Assembly (NCBI RefSeq): GCF_024753215.1
Contig: NZ_JANUGV010000002.1
Location: 186,001 to 250,000 of the forward strand
Reading direction: 5' to 3'
Length of the DNA stretch: 64,000 bases
Origin: Massilia solisilvae
GTDB taxonomy: Bacteria > Pseudomonadota > Gammaproteobacteria > Burkholderiales > Burkholderiaceae_D
How positions within the stretch are numbered: the first letter of the stretch is position 1; each line of letters opens with the position of its first letter. The position numbers and the translations under genes were made by a program. Under the pieces are notes generated by a model, which ran no database searches, had not been told where the DNA came from, and saw only the letters and a program-made list of their open reading frames with translations. Of this stretch, positions 23,711 to 32,245 are shown piece by piece.

Positions 23711-23953
23711 CGCGCCTGCCGCGCGCGTGGCTCGGCAAGCCATCCATTTGGCTTCTGCCGCCAGCGTGTGCCGATGCATTTTTCAACACGGCAGTTATAA
23801 CATGGTCATTCTTAATTGGCTTTTGATTAAGAGCAACTCGCTCCCACCGGACCGCCTCGGAGAAGGCCACAAGCCGGGATCGGACACGCGCGGATCGTGC
23901 CGGGAGCCGGGCACAGTCCCATCGTAGCAATTACAACAACCATGGAGATAACA

Positions 23954-24490
23954 ATGAAACTGCTGAACAAACTGGCTCTCGCCGCCGTCGTGTCCTCGTT
24001 CACCGCCTACGCCTCGGCCATGACGCCGATCGCGGACAAGGAGCTGTCCAAGGTCTCGGGCCAGGACGGCGTCTCGATCGCTGCCGACCTGCATATGAAC
24101 ATCGGCGAGTTCAAGTACACCAACACCACCGAAAACGCCTCGGTCAGCTTCAAGAACATCGGCATCAACGGCACGTTCGCGATGACCCTGGACGTGATCA
24201 ACGGCACCTCCTTCATGGCCGACGCCTACGGCAGCACGCTGGGCGTGATCGACCCGACCACCATGGGCCAAACCCCGGCCGCTGCCGCCCAGGGCGCCGC
24301 GCTGCAGGCCTTCTACGGCGGTGGCGACGTGGTCAAGATCGCGATCCCGAAAATCGCGGTGGCAGCTGCCAACGGCCTGAACGTGTCGGTGGGCGGCATC
24401 TCGATGGGTGGCTCGAACGCCTCGTTCGGCGCCATGGCCATGAACGACATCAAGCTGCAAGGCAGCAGCGTCTACATCTGGGCGCACTAA
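23954..24490 (+). CDS. Secreted protein with GxDG motif (FilA/DUF6160-like), paralog 1
   Basis: A 178-residue protein. The signal peptide ends near ASA (residue 22). Immediately after comes the motif I26-A-D-K-E-L-S-K-V-S-G36-Q-D-G39-V-S-I. The remainder is Gly/Ala/Asn/Thr-rich with alternating hydrophobic residues, suggesting a beta-rich, possibly fibrous protein with no cysteine. I chose ATG 23954, with ATGGAGATAAC as ribosome site, because it opens the signal peptide. Similar proteins are, as I recall, called FilA-like (DUF6160) in Acinetobacter. The 240-base upstream leader contains a GTGCC/GGCAC dyad at 23897-23914. Function unknown; probably surface or extracellular. Confidence 0.75.
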   Translation: MKLLNKLALAAVVSSFTAYASAMTPIADKELSKVSGQDGVSIAADLHMNIGEFKYTNTTENASVSFKNIGINGTFAMTLDVINGTSFMADAYGSTLGVIDPTTMGQTPAAAAQGAALQAFYGGGDVVKIAIPKIAVAAANGLNVSVGGISMGGSNASFGAMAMNDIKLQGSSVYIWAH

Positions 24491-24554
24491 GCAGCGCGAC
24501 GGCCCGTGGCACAACCGCGGGCCGTTGTTCCTACCTCGTCAACCACCACTGCCG

Positions 24555-25355
24555 ATGCGTGTTCCGACACTTCGCACCCGTGCGATGCGGCTTGCCGCGT
24601 CCCTGCTCGCCTGCGTGACGCTGGCCGCGCCGCCGGCTGCCCGGGCCCAGCTGCGGCCGCTGTCCGACGCCGAACTGGGCGCGGTGCACGGGCAGGGCTT
24701 GTTCACGGTGTCCAACAGCAGCCTGAACGGCTTCGATTTCACCCGCATCGGCCTGGACGCCGACGTGACGCTGAGCGCCAACCTGTACCAGATGCGCATG
24801 GGCGAGTACACCTGGGCCGCGCGCAACGGCGGCGGCGCCGACCTGGACATCGGCGCGCTGCAGTTCGGGCGCAGCGACGCGGGCGATGCGCGGCGGCTGG
24901 TCCACATCACCAACCCGTACTTTGAATTCGTCTATCGCGACACGGCCACGGCGGGCGTGCGCGAAGTGATCGGCATGCGCCTGGGCTTCGACGGCATCGC
25001 GGGCGACATCGGCATGCGCATCGCGACCCTGTCCGGGGCGCTGCGCATCGACGGCGGCGCGGCCGGCGTGGTCGATACACTCAACGATCCCGGCGGCGGC
25101 AAGCGCTGGGATGGCAATTGCGCCACCTGCACGCTGTCGCTGTCGCAGGTGGGCGCGGTGACCGCGGGCGACGCCAACGGGCCAAGCCGCGACTTCTGGA
25201 TCGCGGTGCTCAAGGCGCCGGTGCAGTTCCCGTCCGCGCCCGGCATGCCGGCGCTGACGACGGCGCAGGCCGGGGTCTGGCTCAACTGGCGCGACAAGCT
25301 CACCGCGCTGACCGTGAACGGCGCGCTGCCGCCCAACCTGCCGCCGGGACGATGA
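24555..25355 (+). CDS. Secreted protein with GxG motif, paralog 2
   Basis: A 266-residue protein from ATG 24555 (ATG 24585 is an alternative; neither has a clear ribosome site). The signal peptide ends at about ARA31. The motif L36-S-D-A-E-L-G-A-V-H-G46-Q-G48 follows at once, lacking the Asp of its relatives. The rest looks beta-rich (SSLNGFDFTRIGLDADVTLS) and has one close cysteine pair, CATC, after GGGKRWDGN. Its stop overlaps the next gene by ATGA. It is related to its neighbours by this motif and position, while overall similarity between them is low. Function unknown. Confidence 0.7.
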   Translation: MRVPTLRTRAMRLAASLLACVTLAAPPAARAQLRPLSDAELGAVHGQGLFTVSNSSLNGFDFTRIGLDADVTLSANLYQMRMGEYTWAARNGGGADLDIGALQFGRSDAGDARRLVHITNPYFEFVYRDTATAGVREVIGMRLGFDGIAGDIGMRIATLSGALRIDGGAAGVVDTLNDPGGGKRWDGNCATCTLSLSQVGAVTAGDANGPSRDFWIAVLKAPVQFPSAPGMPALTTAQAGVWLNWRDKLTALTVNGALPPNLPPGR

Positions 25356-26188
25356 AGCGCCTGCTGCTCCTGTTGCTATCGGTCCCGGCCGCCGCGTGCG
25401 CGCTCGAGCGCCTGCCCGACAGCGCGCTGGCCAAGGTGTCCGGGCGCGACGGCATGAGCTTCAACCTGTCCGGGTTTGCGATCGGCGGCAATGCCGAGCT
25501 GCGTTACACCACCGGCGACAACAGCAGCGGCTTTGCCATCTCCAGCTTCAGCGCCTCGCGCTCGGACAATACCGGCGCGCCGTTCGCCGACCCGTACCGC
25601 CTGGACGTGCTCAAGGGCGCGCCCGGCATGGCCGACATCATCACGCTGGCGCGGCCGGCCAATGCGGCCGGGCTGGAGGTGTGGCAGGCCGCGTTCGACT
25701 TCAGCGTGCGCGCCGGCGGACGCGACGCCTACGGCGGCTGCGTGATGCTCAAGGACCTGACCCTGTTCGGCGGCGCGCTGCAGTGGTCCACCCCGCAGGC
25801 GGACGAGGGGCTGGCGTTCGGCTACTCGCTGCGCGCGACGCTGGGTAGCCTGACCCTGCAGCCGAACGGGCGCGACGCGCCAGGTGAGACGATGGTGCTG
25901 TCGGGCCTGCGCATTGGCGCCGCCAACGACGGCGCCGACCCGGTGGCGCCGTGGAAGGTCGCCGACATCACCAGCCAGCCGGGCATCTTCAACGCGCGCA
26001 CCGACGCGGCGGGCAATCCAAGCCTGCATATCGGGATCGGCTGGCCCGACGCGCAAGGCGCGCCGTCCGGCACGCTGCAGATCTCGAACATCGGCTTTCG
26101 CAGCGATGTGGGCGGCGCGGTGGACCTGGGGTCGTCGCGCATCGGCGCGATCCAGCTGCAGTACCTGGACATCAAGTTCCGCCAATGA
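25352..26188 (+). CDS. Secreted protein with GxDG motif, paralog 3
   Basis: A 278-residue protein with a very short hydrophobic signal (MKRLLLLLLSVPAAACA). The motif L21-P-D-S-A-L-A-K-V-S-G31-R-D-G34-M-S-F follows. C16 lies in AAAC-A, a possible lipobox, so it could be a lipoprotein; the alternative is ordinary signal cleavage after CA17. The rest is beta-like, with repeated short hydrophobic/glycine stretches (SGFAIGGNAELRYTTG, TLQISNIGFRSDVGG). It overlaps both neighbours by ATGA, so paralogs 2-4 are translationally coupled. Function unknown. Confidence 0.7.
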   Translation: MKRLLLLLLSVPAAACALERLPDSALAKVSGRDGMSFNLSGFAIGGNAELRYTTGDNSSGFAISSFSASRSDNTGAPFADPYRLDVLKGAPGMADIITLARPANAAGLEVWQAAFDFSVRAGGRDAYGGCVMLKDLTLFGGALQWSTPQADEGLAFGYSLRATLGSLTLQPNGRDAPGETMVLSGLRIGAANDGADPVAPWKVADITSQPGIFNARTDAAGNPSLHIGIGWPDAQGAPSGTLQISNIGFRSDVGGAVDLGSSRIGAIQLQYLDIKFRQ

Positions 26189-26646
26189 AGCGCTACGCTT
26201 GCACGGTGCTGTTGTGCGCGGCCGCGGCAGGCGCGCTGGCCGGCCCCAGGCCGCTCGACGAGGGCGAACTGGCGCAGGTGGCAGGGCGCGACGGCGTGAG
26301 CTTTGCGGTGCGGCTCGAGCTGAATACGCCCGGGGCCGACGGCGGCAGCGGCGACAGCCGTTTGTGGCTCGGCCAGCAGGTGGACGGCAGGACTACCTAC
26401 ACCGTGGTCAGGAACCTGTCGGGCGTGGTGCAGATGGTGGGCCTGAACATCTCGGCGCACACGGCGCCGGACGGCAGCGCCTACGTGGCCATTGGCCTGC
26501 CCGGTTCGACCCGGTTCACCGACGCCGGCTTCGAGTCGCTCAGCGTGCAGGCCGACCCGCGTGCGCCCGTCACCAGCAGCCTTGGCCGCTTCATCCTGAA
26601 CGGCGAGATGACGATGCAGGGACAGTTGCGGCTGTGGGGGCATTAG
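26185..26646 (+). CDS. Secreted protein with GxDG motif, paralog 4
   Basis: A 153-residue protein with a signal peptide to about ALA19 and the motif L24-D-E-G-E-L-A-Q-V-A-G34-R-D-G37-V-S-F. It ends GQLRLWGH, close to the IWAH end of paralog 1, suggesting a shared C-terminal signature. The middle contains NLSGVVQMVGLNISAHTA and other beta-like segments. The 3' end overlaps the convergent AraC-family gene by 56 bases. Last member of the coupled three-gene run. Function unknown. Confidence 0.7.
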   Translation: MKRYACTVLLCAAAAGALAGPRPLDEGELAQVAGRDGVSFAVRLELNTPGADGGSGDSRLWLGQQVDGRTTYTVVRNLSGVVQMVGLNISAHTAPDGSAYVAIGLPGSTRFTDAGFESLSVQADPRAPVTSSLGRFILNGEMTMQGQLRLWGH

Positions 26647-27721
26647 CGCGGCTGGCCAGCTGCAGTTCCTTGGGCGCCTTGCCGAACCAGCGCAGGCAGG
26701 CCCGGTGGAAGGCGCTGGGGTCGGCAAAGCCGAGCTTGTAGCTCAGGTGCTTCAGGCTGGTCTTGTCGCTGCCCAGCTGCTGCTGCGCGATCGCGCGTCG
26801 CACCTCGTCCAGCAGCGTCGAAAAATCGGTGCCTTCGTCGGCCAGCCGGCGCTGCAGCGTGCGCTCGCTGATCGCCAGGCGCCGCGCCACCGTCTCGCGC
26901 ACCAGCGCGGCGCCCTCGTCGATCATGGCCGGCAGCAGTGCGCGCACCCGCGCCGCCACGCTGCTGCGCTCGGCCACGGCCAGCTTCTCGTCCAGCAGCC
27001 GGGTCAGCCCGGCGGCGGCCAGCGGACTGGCGGTGGGGATCGGCGCCAGCAGGTCGGCGTTGGCGAACTGGAGCGCGTTGCCGGGCGCGCCGAAGCGTAC
27101 CGGACAGCCGAAGCGCTGCTCGTACTGGCTGCTCGCGGCCGGCGCCGGATAGGCGTATTCGACCAGGGCCGGGCGCAGCGCCGGGCGCCCCGCGACAAAG
27201 CGCAGCGTGGACAGCAGCAGGTTCCAGGTGAAGTCGTAGCGCTGCTGCGGCACCGGGCGCGCGCTGCCGATCAGGTGCAGGCCGACGCGGGTGTGCTCGC
27301 CGGTCGGCTCGATGGTGGCGCGCACGATCGGCGAGAACAGCGGCAGGTAGCGCATCAGGCTGTCGGCCGCGTTCTTGAGCGTGGGCGCGGCCAGCATCAG
27401 GTGGCCGAGCGCGCCGAGCCAGCTGAGCGGGTCGGGTGGGAAGATGCGAAAGCCCAGCAGCGGGTCGCCGGCCGCCGCGGCCAGCGCCTCCCACAGCAGG
27501 CTGAACTGGTCCGAGAGCGCCAGCAGGTCGGGGGCCTGCGCGGCGCTCTCCTCGAAATCGGCCAGCCCGGCGCGGGCGAACAGCGCACCCGCGTCTTCGC
27601 CGCCAGCCTCCAGGCAGGAGCGGATGCACTGTACGACGTCGTGGGCGGAAAGGTAGTTCACGCCGACACGCGCACCAAACGGCGCGCAGAGTTCGCGGTG
27701 CTCATCGATTGTCTCCGTCAA
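26591..27721 (-). CDS. AraC-family regulator with arabinose-binding-like N domain
   Basis: A 376-residue regulator. The N-terminal half fits the domain of OruR/ArgR-type AraC proteins (GALGHLMLAAPTLKNAADSLMRYLPLFSP), and the C-terminal HTH includes ISERTLQRRLADEGTDFSTLLDEVRR and YKLGFADPSAFHRACLRWFGKAPKE. The start appears to be TTG 27721, since no better ATG is in frame, so its exact N-terminus is uncertain. It is convergent with, and overlaps, the last secreted-protein gene. Its effector and targets are unknown; by position it may control the flanking secreted-protein operons. Confidence 0.8.
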   Translation of the reverse strand: MTETIDEHRELCAPFGARVGVNYLSAHDVVQCIRSCLEAGGEDAGALFARAGLADFEESAAQAPDLLALSDQFSLLWEALAAAAGDPLLGFRIFPPDPLSWLGALGHLMLAAPTLKNAADSLMRYLPLFSPIVRATIEPTGEHTRVGLHLIGSARPVPQQRYDFTWNLLLSTLRFVAGRPALRPALVEYAYPAPAASSQYEQRFGCPVRFGAPGNALQFANADLLAPIPTASPLAAAGLTRLLDEKLAVAERSSVAARVRALLPAMIDEGAALVRETVARRLAISERTLQRRLADEGTDFSTLLDEVRRAIAQQQLGSDKTSLKHLSYKLGFADPSAFHRACLRWFGKAPKELQLASRANAPTAATVPASSSRRSG

Positions 27722-27835
27722 GGCGGCCCTGGCCAGAAGGGCGGGCTGTCGTGTTTTTGTTAATTATGTAACTTGCGGAAACAATGGCGCGTCGGAAAAC
27801 GATCCCGTCTTTATCAAAAAACGCTCAAGCGGCCT

Positions 27836-28690
27836 TCACGGGCGGGCTTGCTGGCGCGCGCGCGCCGGGGTGATGCCGTAGGCCGCCGCAAAGCAGGCCG
27901 TCATGTGGCTCTGGCTGTTGAAACCGCATTGGGCGGCCACGCGCGCGATCGAAAAGCTGGTGCGGGTGAGCAGCTGGTACACGCGCTCCAGGCGCTGGCG
28001 CAGCACGTAGCGGTGCGGTGGCATGCCCATCGCCTCTTCGAAGATGCGGCGAAAGTGCGATTCCGAGACCCCGGCGCGGGCGGCCAGCGCGGCGTTGGAC
28101 AGGTCTTCCGACAGGTTCTGGCCGATCCATTCGAGCACCCCCTGCAGGCGCCCCAGGTGCAGCGGGTCGGGCGGGGCGCGGCGCGCGCTGTGGCCTTCGA
28201 TCACGCGGCAGGTCTGTTCGAGCATCAGTTCGGACAGGCGCGCCAGGAATCCCGGGTTGGGGGCGGCCGGCCCGCCGATCTCGGCCAGCAGCTGCTGCGC
28301 GCTGGCGCCCACCAGCGGGTCCGACAGCGGGGCCGATTTGCCGCGCCGCGCCAGCAGGCTGGCCAGGTGGGTGACCTTTTCGTGGCTGGCATCGAGGAAG
28401 TGGAACATCGCGAAGTCGATCGCGCCGCCGAACATCCAGCGGCTGGCAAAACCGGGCTGGAACACCGCCGAGGAACTGGGGATGAAGTCGAGCGGGCGCC
28501 CCGATGGCCGGCGGATGGTGGCGCGCGCGCCGCCCAGGTGGCAGGCCATCACCATGGCGTCGAGCGCGGGCACGTCGCAGGCGTTGAGCTGGAAGATGTA
28601 GCGCTCCGCGCGCAGCGGCAGCCCGGCAATCTCGGCGCTGGCGACCGGCTTGACGCCCAGCGCCTGGCTGATCCTTTCCCACGTCCTCAT
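27836..28690 (-). CDS. AraC-family transcriptional regulator
   Basis: A 284-residue regulator with a poorly conserved sensory N-domain and a classical C-terminal AraC HTH (LAARAGVSESHFRRIFEEAMGMPPHRYVLRQRLERV, ARVAAQCGFNSQSHMTACF). ATG 28690 is preceded by AAGGGGCAGG; longer readings start in AT-rich non-coding DNA. It is divergent from the C39 peptidase operon across a 157-base AT-rich gap that holds the perfect dyad AAAACG-TCAG-CGTTTT (28720-28735), a plausible autoregulatory or target site. That makes it the best candidate controller of the peptidase operon (inference). Confidence 0.83.
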   Translation of the reverse strand: MRTWERISQALGVKPVASAEIAGLPLRAERYIFQLNACDVPALDAMVMACHLGGARATIRRPSGRPLDFIPSSSAVFQPGFASRWMFGGAIDFAMFHFLDASHEKVTHLASLLARRGKSAPLSDPLVGASAQQLLAEIGGPAAPNPGFLARLSELMLEQTCRVIEGHSARRAPPDPLHLGRLQGVLEWIGQNLSEDLSNAALAARAGVSESHFRRIFEEAMGMPPHRYVLRQRLERVYQLLTRTSFSIARVAAQCGFNSQSHMTACFAAAYGITPARARQQARP

Positions 28691-28719
28691 CCTGCCCCTT
28701 CCATGAGCGGTTTTTAACA

Positions 28720-28735
28720 AAAACGTCAGCGTTTT
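28720..28735. promoter_or_regulatory. Dyad in the divergent gap before the C39 operon
   Basis: AAAACG, four bases, CGTTTT: a perfect inverted repeat 30 bases upstream of the AraC-family start and about 112 bases before the peptidase gene. TATAAC directly follows on the plus strand. A directly repeated TTGCTT lies at 28743-28753. No firm -35/-10 pair can be assigned for either direction. Confidence 0.4.
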
Positions 28736-28847
28736 ATAACACTTGCTTTGCTTGCATGCATCCAAAATATGAACAAAGTGCAATAAACGTAGCCAAAGAG
28801 CCACGTTAAGACAAAAACAGCCGGCGCTGCTGCGCCAGGGAGATGCA

Positions 28848-29609
28848 ATGATCACTGTGTTGCTGGGAGTCCTGGCCATGGTGCTGGGAGGCTCGGGCAT
28901 CTGGTCGCGGCACGCGCCGCAAGACCGGCCGGAGGGGCAGTTCGCGATGCCCGCGGCGCTGTCGGTCGCCTCCAGCGCGCCGCAGGCGGTGACGCTGGAG
29001 CCGTTCTCCGAACTGAAGTACAAGCACATCGTGCGGCAGGCCTACGACTACAGCTGCGGCTCGGCCGCGCTGGTCACGATCCTCAACTACCACCTGGGCA
29101 TCGCCGTCACCGAGCAGCAGTCGATGGAAGGCATGATGGCCTTCGGCGAGAAGGACAAGATCATCGAGCGGCGCGGCTTTTCGCTGCTGGACATGAAGCG
29201 CTACCTGGCCTCGCTCGGGGTGGACAGCGCCGGCTTCAAGGCCGAGCTGCCGGACCTGCTCACGCTGGCCGAGCCGGCGATCGTCCCGATCGACTACGCC
29301 GGCTTCAAACACTTCGTCGTGCTGCGCGGCGTGCGCGACGGCCTGGTATTCCTGGCCGATCCGTCGGCCGGCAACATCACTTTCGCGCTGTCCGAATTTG
29401 CCACGCTGTGGGACCGCAACACGCTGTTCATCGCCTATCCCCCCAAGGGCCATGCGCCGGCCGCGCTGCTGGCGCTGTCGGACCAGGAACTGGGCGTGGT
29501 CGACATGGACCGCGTGCGCGACCGCGGCCTGCTGCGCGCGCCCGATATCCAGCCGCAGATGGAACGCCTGCTCAACGGCATGGGCGGCACCTGGATCCAC
29601 AAACAATAG
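28848..29609 (+). CDS. Membrane-anchored C39-family cysteine peptidase (FapD/FilB-like)
   Basis: A 253-residue protein with one N-terminal hydrophobic segment (about residues 2-19), then a C39 peptidase domain. Visible catalytic elements are the oxyanion Gln64 and nucleophile Cys70 in RQAYDYSCGSAALVTIL, His155 in FKHFVVLRG and Asp171 in FLADPSAGN. No ABC transporter is attached, unlike bacteriocin exporters. This is the stand-alone form found in functional-amyloid (FapD) loci. Residues 210-216 read LSDQELG, echoing the motif of the secreted proteins. CCAGGGAGA precedes the start. It probably faces the periplasm. Substrates are inferred. Confidence 0.85.
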   Translation: MITVLLGVLAMVLGGSGIWSRHAPQDRPEGQFAMPAALSVASSAPQAVTLEPFSELKYKHIVRQAYDYSCGSAALVTILNYHLGIAVTEQQSMEGMMAFGEKDKIIERRGFSLLDMKRYLASLGVDSAGFKAELPDLLTLAEPAIVPIDYAGFKHFVVLRGVRDGLVFLADPSAGNITFALSEFATLWDRNTLFIAYPPKGHAPAALLALSDQELGVVDMDRVRDRGLLRAPDIQPQMERLLNGMGGTWIHKQ

Positions 29610-29625
29610 CCAACCAAGGAGCCCC

Positions 29626-30630
29626 ATGAGAATCCCCCGATCGCTGGTACTGGCCGCCATCTTCTTCGCCGCCCCTGGCTGGGCCCAGCAAGCGCCAGCC
29701 GGCGGCGCGAGCAGCGATGCCGTGCGCGACGCGCTGGCCAAGAAGGACGGCGACGTCGATCAAACCACGCTGCTGAAGGACACGCTGACCGCCGTCGACA
29801 AGCAGTACTCGCTGATCCGCAAGGGCCACACCCAGCTCAACTACGAATTCAACTACGCCTACATCGGCCAGGAAAAGATCAACGCCGACCTGTCGTCGGG
29901 CAGCGCGACGCTGTTCTCGATCGAGAACACGAGCTCGCACACGTTCACCAACACGGTGATGATCGACCACGGGCTGCTCAACAACCTGAGCGCGAACGTG
30001 ACGCTGCCGTTCATCAGCCGCTGGTCCGACGCGGCCGGCTACTCGGGCGTGTCGCACACCATCGGCGACCTGGGGCTCGGGCTGCGCTGGCAGCCGCTCG
30101 AATCGAAGCGCGACGAGACCACGCTCACGGTGACCAGCGCGCTGCGCGTGGCCACCGGCACCAGCCCGTTCAAGGTCGATCCGCAGCGCGGGCTGGCCAC
30201 CGGCTCGGGCATCCACATGCTCAACCTGGGGCTGAACATGACCAGGATCGTCGATCCGGTGGCGCTGTTCGGGTCCTTCAGCGCGGGCTTCGGCGCGCCG
30301 GCGCGGCACCTGTCGCAGATGCTGTCGGGCGCCGTGCTCAAGGAGGTCAGGCCGGGCGGCACGGTGGGTCTGGGGCTGGGCTTTGCCTATGCGCTGTCGT
30401 ACAAGATCACCACCTCGTTCTCGTTCCAGGAGGCGATCACGGCGCAGTCGCGGCTGCGCTTCGAGAACGGCCGGCAGGCGCAGACCGGCACCCAGTCGGC
30501 CGGGGTGCTGTCGGTGGGCGTGGGCTACCGCAGCTCGCCCAAGACCACGGTCAACGTCACCGTCGGCGCCGGCCTGACGGCATCGGCGCCGAACATGAGC
30601 GTCACCGTGGGCGTGCCGCTGTCGCTGTGA
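29626..30630 (+). CDS. Outer-membrane beta-barrel protein, probable exporter (FapF/FilC-like position)
   Basis: A 334-residue protein with a signal peptide ending near GWAQ, then a short charged, helix-prone section (about residues 28-62, DALAKKDGDVDQTTLLKDTL), then a long run of alternating hydrophobic/polar segments ending in LSL, consistent with a 10-14-stranded barrel. The helical-then-barrel layout and its place right after the C39 peptidase are like FapF, which secretes amyloid subunits, but I see no direct sequence signature that proves the homology. AAGGAG precedes ATG 29626; the gene lies 16 bases after the peptidase. Confidence 0.65.
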   Translation: MRIPRSLVLAAIFFAAPGWAQQAPAGGASSDAVRDALAKKDGDVDQTTLLKDTLTAVDKQYSLIRKGHTQLNYEFNYAYIGQEKINADLSSGSATLFSIENTSSHTFTNTVMIDHGLLNNLSANVTLPFISRWSDAAGYSGVSHTIGDLGLGLRWQPLESKRDETTLTVTSALRVATGTSPFKVDPQRGLATGSGIHMLNLGLNMTRIVDPVALFGSFSAGFGAPARHLSQMLSGAVLKEVRPGGTVGLGLGFAYALSYKITTSFSFQEAITAQSRLRFENGRQAQTGTQSAGVLSVGVGYRSSPKTTVNVTVGAGLTASAPNMSVTVGVPLSL

Positions 30631-30638
30631 GGCCGCGC

Positions 30639-32231
30639 ATGCGACCGCTCCTGTTCGCCATTGCGCTGGCCGCCGCGCTGCCGTGCGCGCGCGCCGGCGT
30701 GACCGAGAACCTGGCCACCAGCGCGATTGCGATGTCGCTCGGGAACGCGGTCACGGCCGACCCGCCGGGGATCGAGTCGATCCACTTCAACCCGGCCGGG
30801 CTGGCGCGGCTGAAGGGCTTCAACCACGTCGACACCGCGTTCGTGGCGTCGATCCGCAACCCGAACGAATTCCACAGCGCGCCGGACATCGACATCGGCG
30901 GCTTCAAGGACGACCCGATCAACGGCAAGCACAGCGGACCGGTGCGGCAGGCGATCGCGCTGCCGTTCGTTGGCGTGCCCAAGGCGCGCCTGCCGGGCGT
31001 GGCGGTGCCGGGCCTGGGCGTGGCGTGGAATGCGCCCGATTCGCGCTGGACCTTCGGCACCATGGTCTACCTGTCGCAGGCGATGAGCATGGATCGCACC
31101 AAGGATCCGGACGACCCGGCGCGCTTCGACGGCCGCCTGGTGCAGCTGCAGCGGCTGGTGTACCTGTCGCCCGCCGCCGGCTACAAGATCTCGGACACGC
31201 TGCGCGTGGGGATCTCGGTGCCGATCGCGTATTCGAACTTCGCGATCAACACCGACTACCGTGCGCCGAACAAGCTGCTCGGCACGGTGGGCCAGCTGCA
31301 AAAGGGCTTGTGCCCGGACGGGAACGGCACGATCCTCGATACGCTCACCTTCGGCCTGTGCGGCGGCGGTCCGGACGGGATGGTCGATCCGTTCAAGCGC
31401 GCGGCCAACATCGACTTCGACCTGCACGCCTCGTTCGACCCGACCGTCAATATCGGCGTGCTGTGGGAGCCCAGGCCGTGGCTGGCGCTGGGCGCGGTGT
31501 ACCAGGGCGGCACGCGCACCGCCTACAGCGGCAACTACAGCTTCCATACCGACCCGATGCTGCGCGCGTTCACGCGCGGGCTCAATTCCAGTTTGCTTGG
31601 CCCCGTTGTGGGCGCGGTCACCGGACTGCCGCCCGACATTCCCGAGTACCAGACCGGGAACATGATGGCGTCGATCCCGTTCCCGTGGCGCGTGCAGGCC
31701 GGCGTGAAGATCAAGCCGCTGCCTTTCCTGCAGCTGAACGCGGACGTGAGCTACGCCGACTGGGCCCAGTGGAAGGAGATCACCTTCCGCTTCGATCGCA
31801 GCATCAAGATGCTCGAGCTGGCGCGCCTGTTCGGCTACGCCGATTCGACCAAGGCCACCTTCCAGATGGGCTTTCGCAGCGTGGTCAACTTCGGCTTCGG
31901 CGCGCAGCTGTTCGTCACCCCCAAGCTGACCCTGCGGGCCGGCTTCGAGCCGCGCAAGAGCTCGATCCCGGGCGACAAGATGAGCCTCCTGGCGCCGCTG
32001 CCGGACACCAGGCTGCACAGCCTGGGCCTGCGCTACCGCTTCGACAACGGCAGCGAACTGAACCTGGCGGCCAGCTACCTGACCGGCAAGTACAACATCC
32101 CCGCGCGCAGCGACTGCAACCTGAACTGCGACGGCTTTTTCAACGTGATCTATAACCCGTACGCGGCCACCGACGTGGCCGGCAAGCTGGTGGTGCGCTA
32201 CGCCGGCCTGTCGTTCACGCGGCCGTTCTGA
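30639..32231 (+). CDS. OmpP1/FadL-family outer-membrane transporter
   Basis: A 530-residue barrel protein with a signal peptide ending near CARAG. The N-terminal region SLGNAVTADPPGIESIHFNPAGLARL carries the NPAG signature of FadL/TodX proteins, which usually move hydrophobic compounds across the outer membrane. It ends in aromatic FTRPF, a typical barrel C-terminus. It is larger than E. coli FadL (446). Start ATG 30639, eight bases after the previous stop. Its place inside the peptidase operon suggests a role in surface-protein biogenesis or lipid handling for that system, but this is inference. Confidence 0.82.
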   Translation: MRPLLFAIALAAALPCARAGVTENLATSAIAMSLGNAVTADPPGIESIHFNPAGLARLKGFNHVDTAFVASIRNPNEFHSAPDIDIGGFKDDPINGKHSGPVRQAIALPFVGVPKARLPGVAVPGLGVAWNAPDSRWTFGTMVYLSQAMSMDRTKDPDDPARFDGRLVQLQRLVYLSPAAGYKISDTLRVGISVPIAYSNFAINTDYRAPNKLLGTVGQLQKGLCPDGNGTILDTLTFGLCGGGPDGMVDPFKRAANIDFDLHASFDPTVNIGVLWEPRPWLALGAVYQGGTRTAYSGNYSFHTDPMLRAFTRGLNSSLLGPVVGAVTGLPPDIPEYQTGNMMASIPFPWRVQAGVKIKPLPFLQLNADVSYADWAQWKEITFRFDRSIKMLELARLFGYADSTKATFQMGFRSVVNFGFGAQLFVTPKLTLRAGFEPRKSSIPGDKMSLLAPLPDTRLHSLGLRYRFDNGSELNLAASYLTGKYNIPARSDCNLNCDGFFNVIYNPYAATDVAGKLVVRYAGLSFTRPF

Positions 32232-32245
32232 CACAGGAGGAATCG

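Noticed and set aside
23711-23953. c-di-GMP (GEMM) riboswitch before the first motif protein
   Set aside because: Although the leader is long and GC-rich with a GTGCC/GGCAC dyad, the conserved GEMM core sequences are not present.
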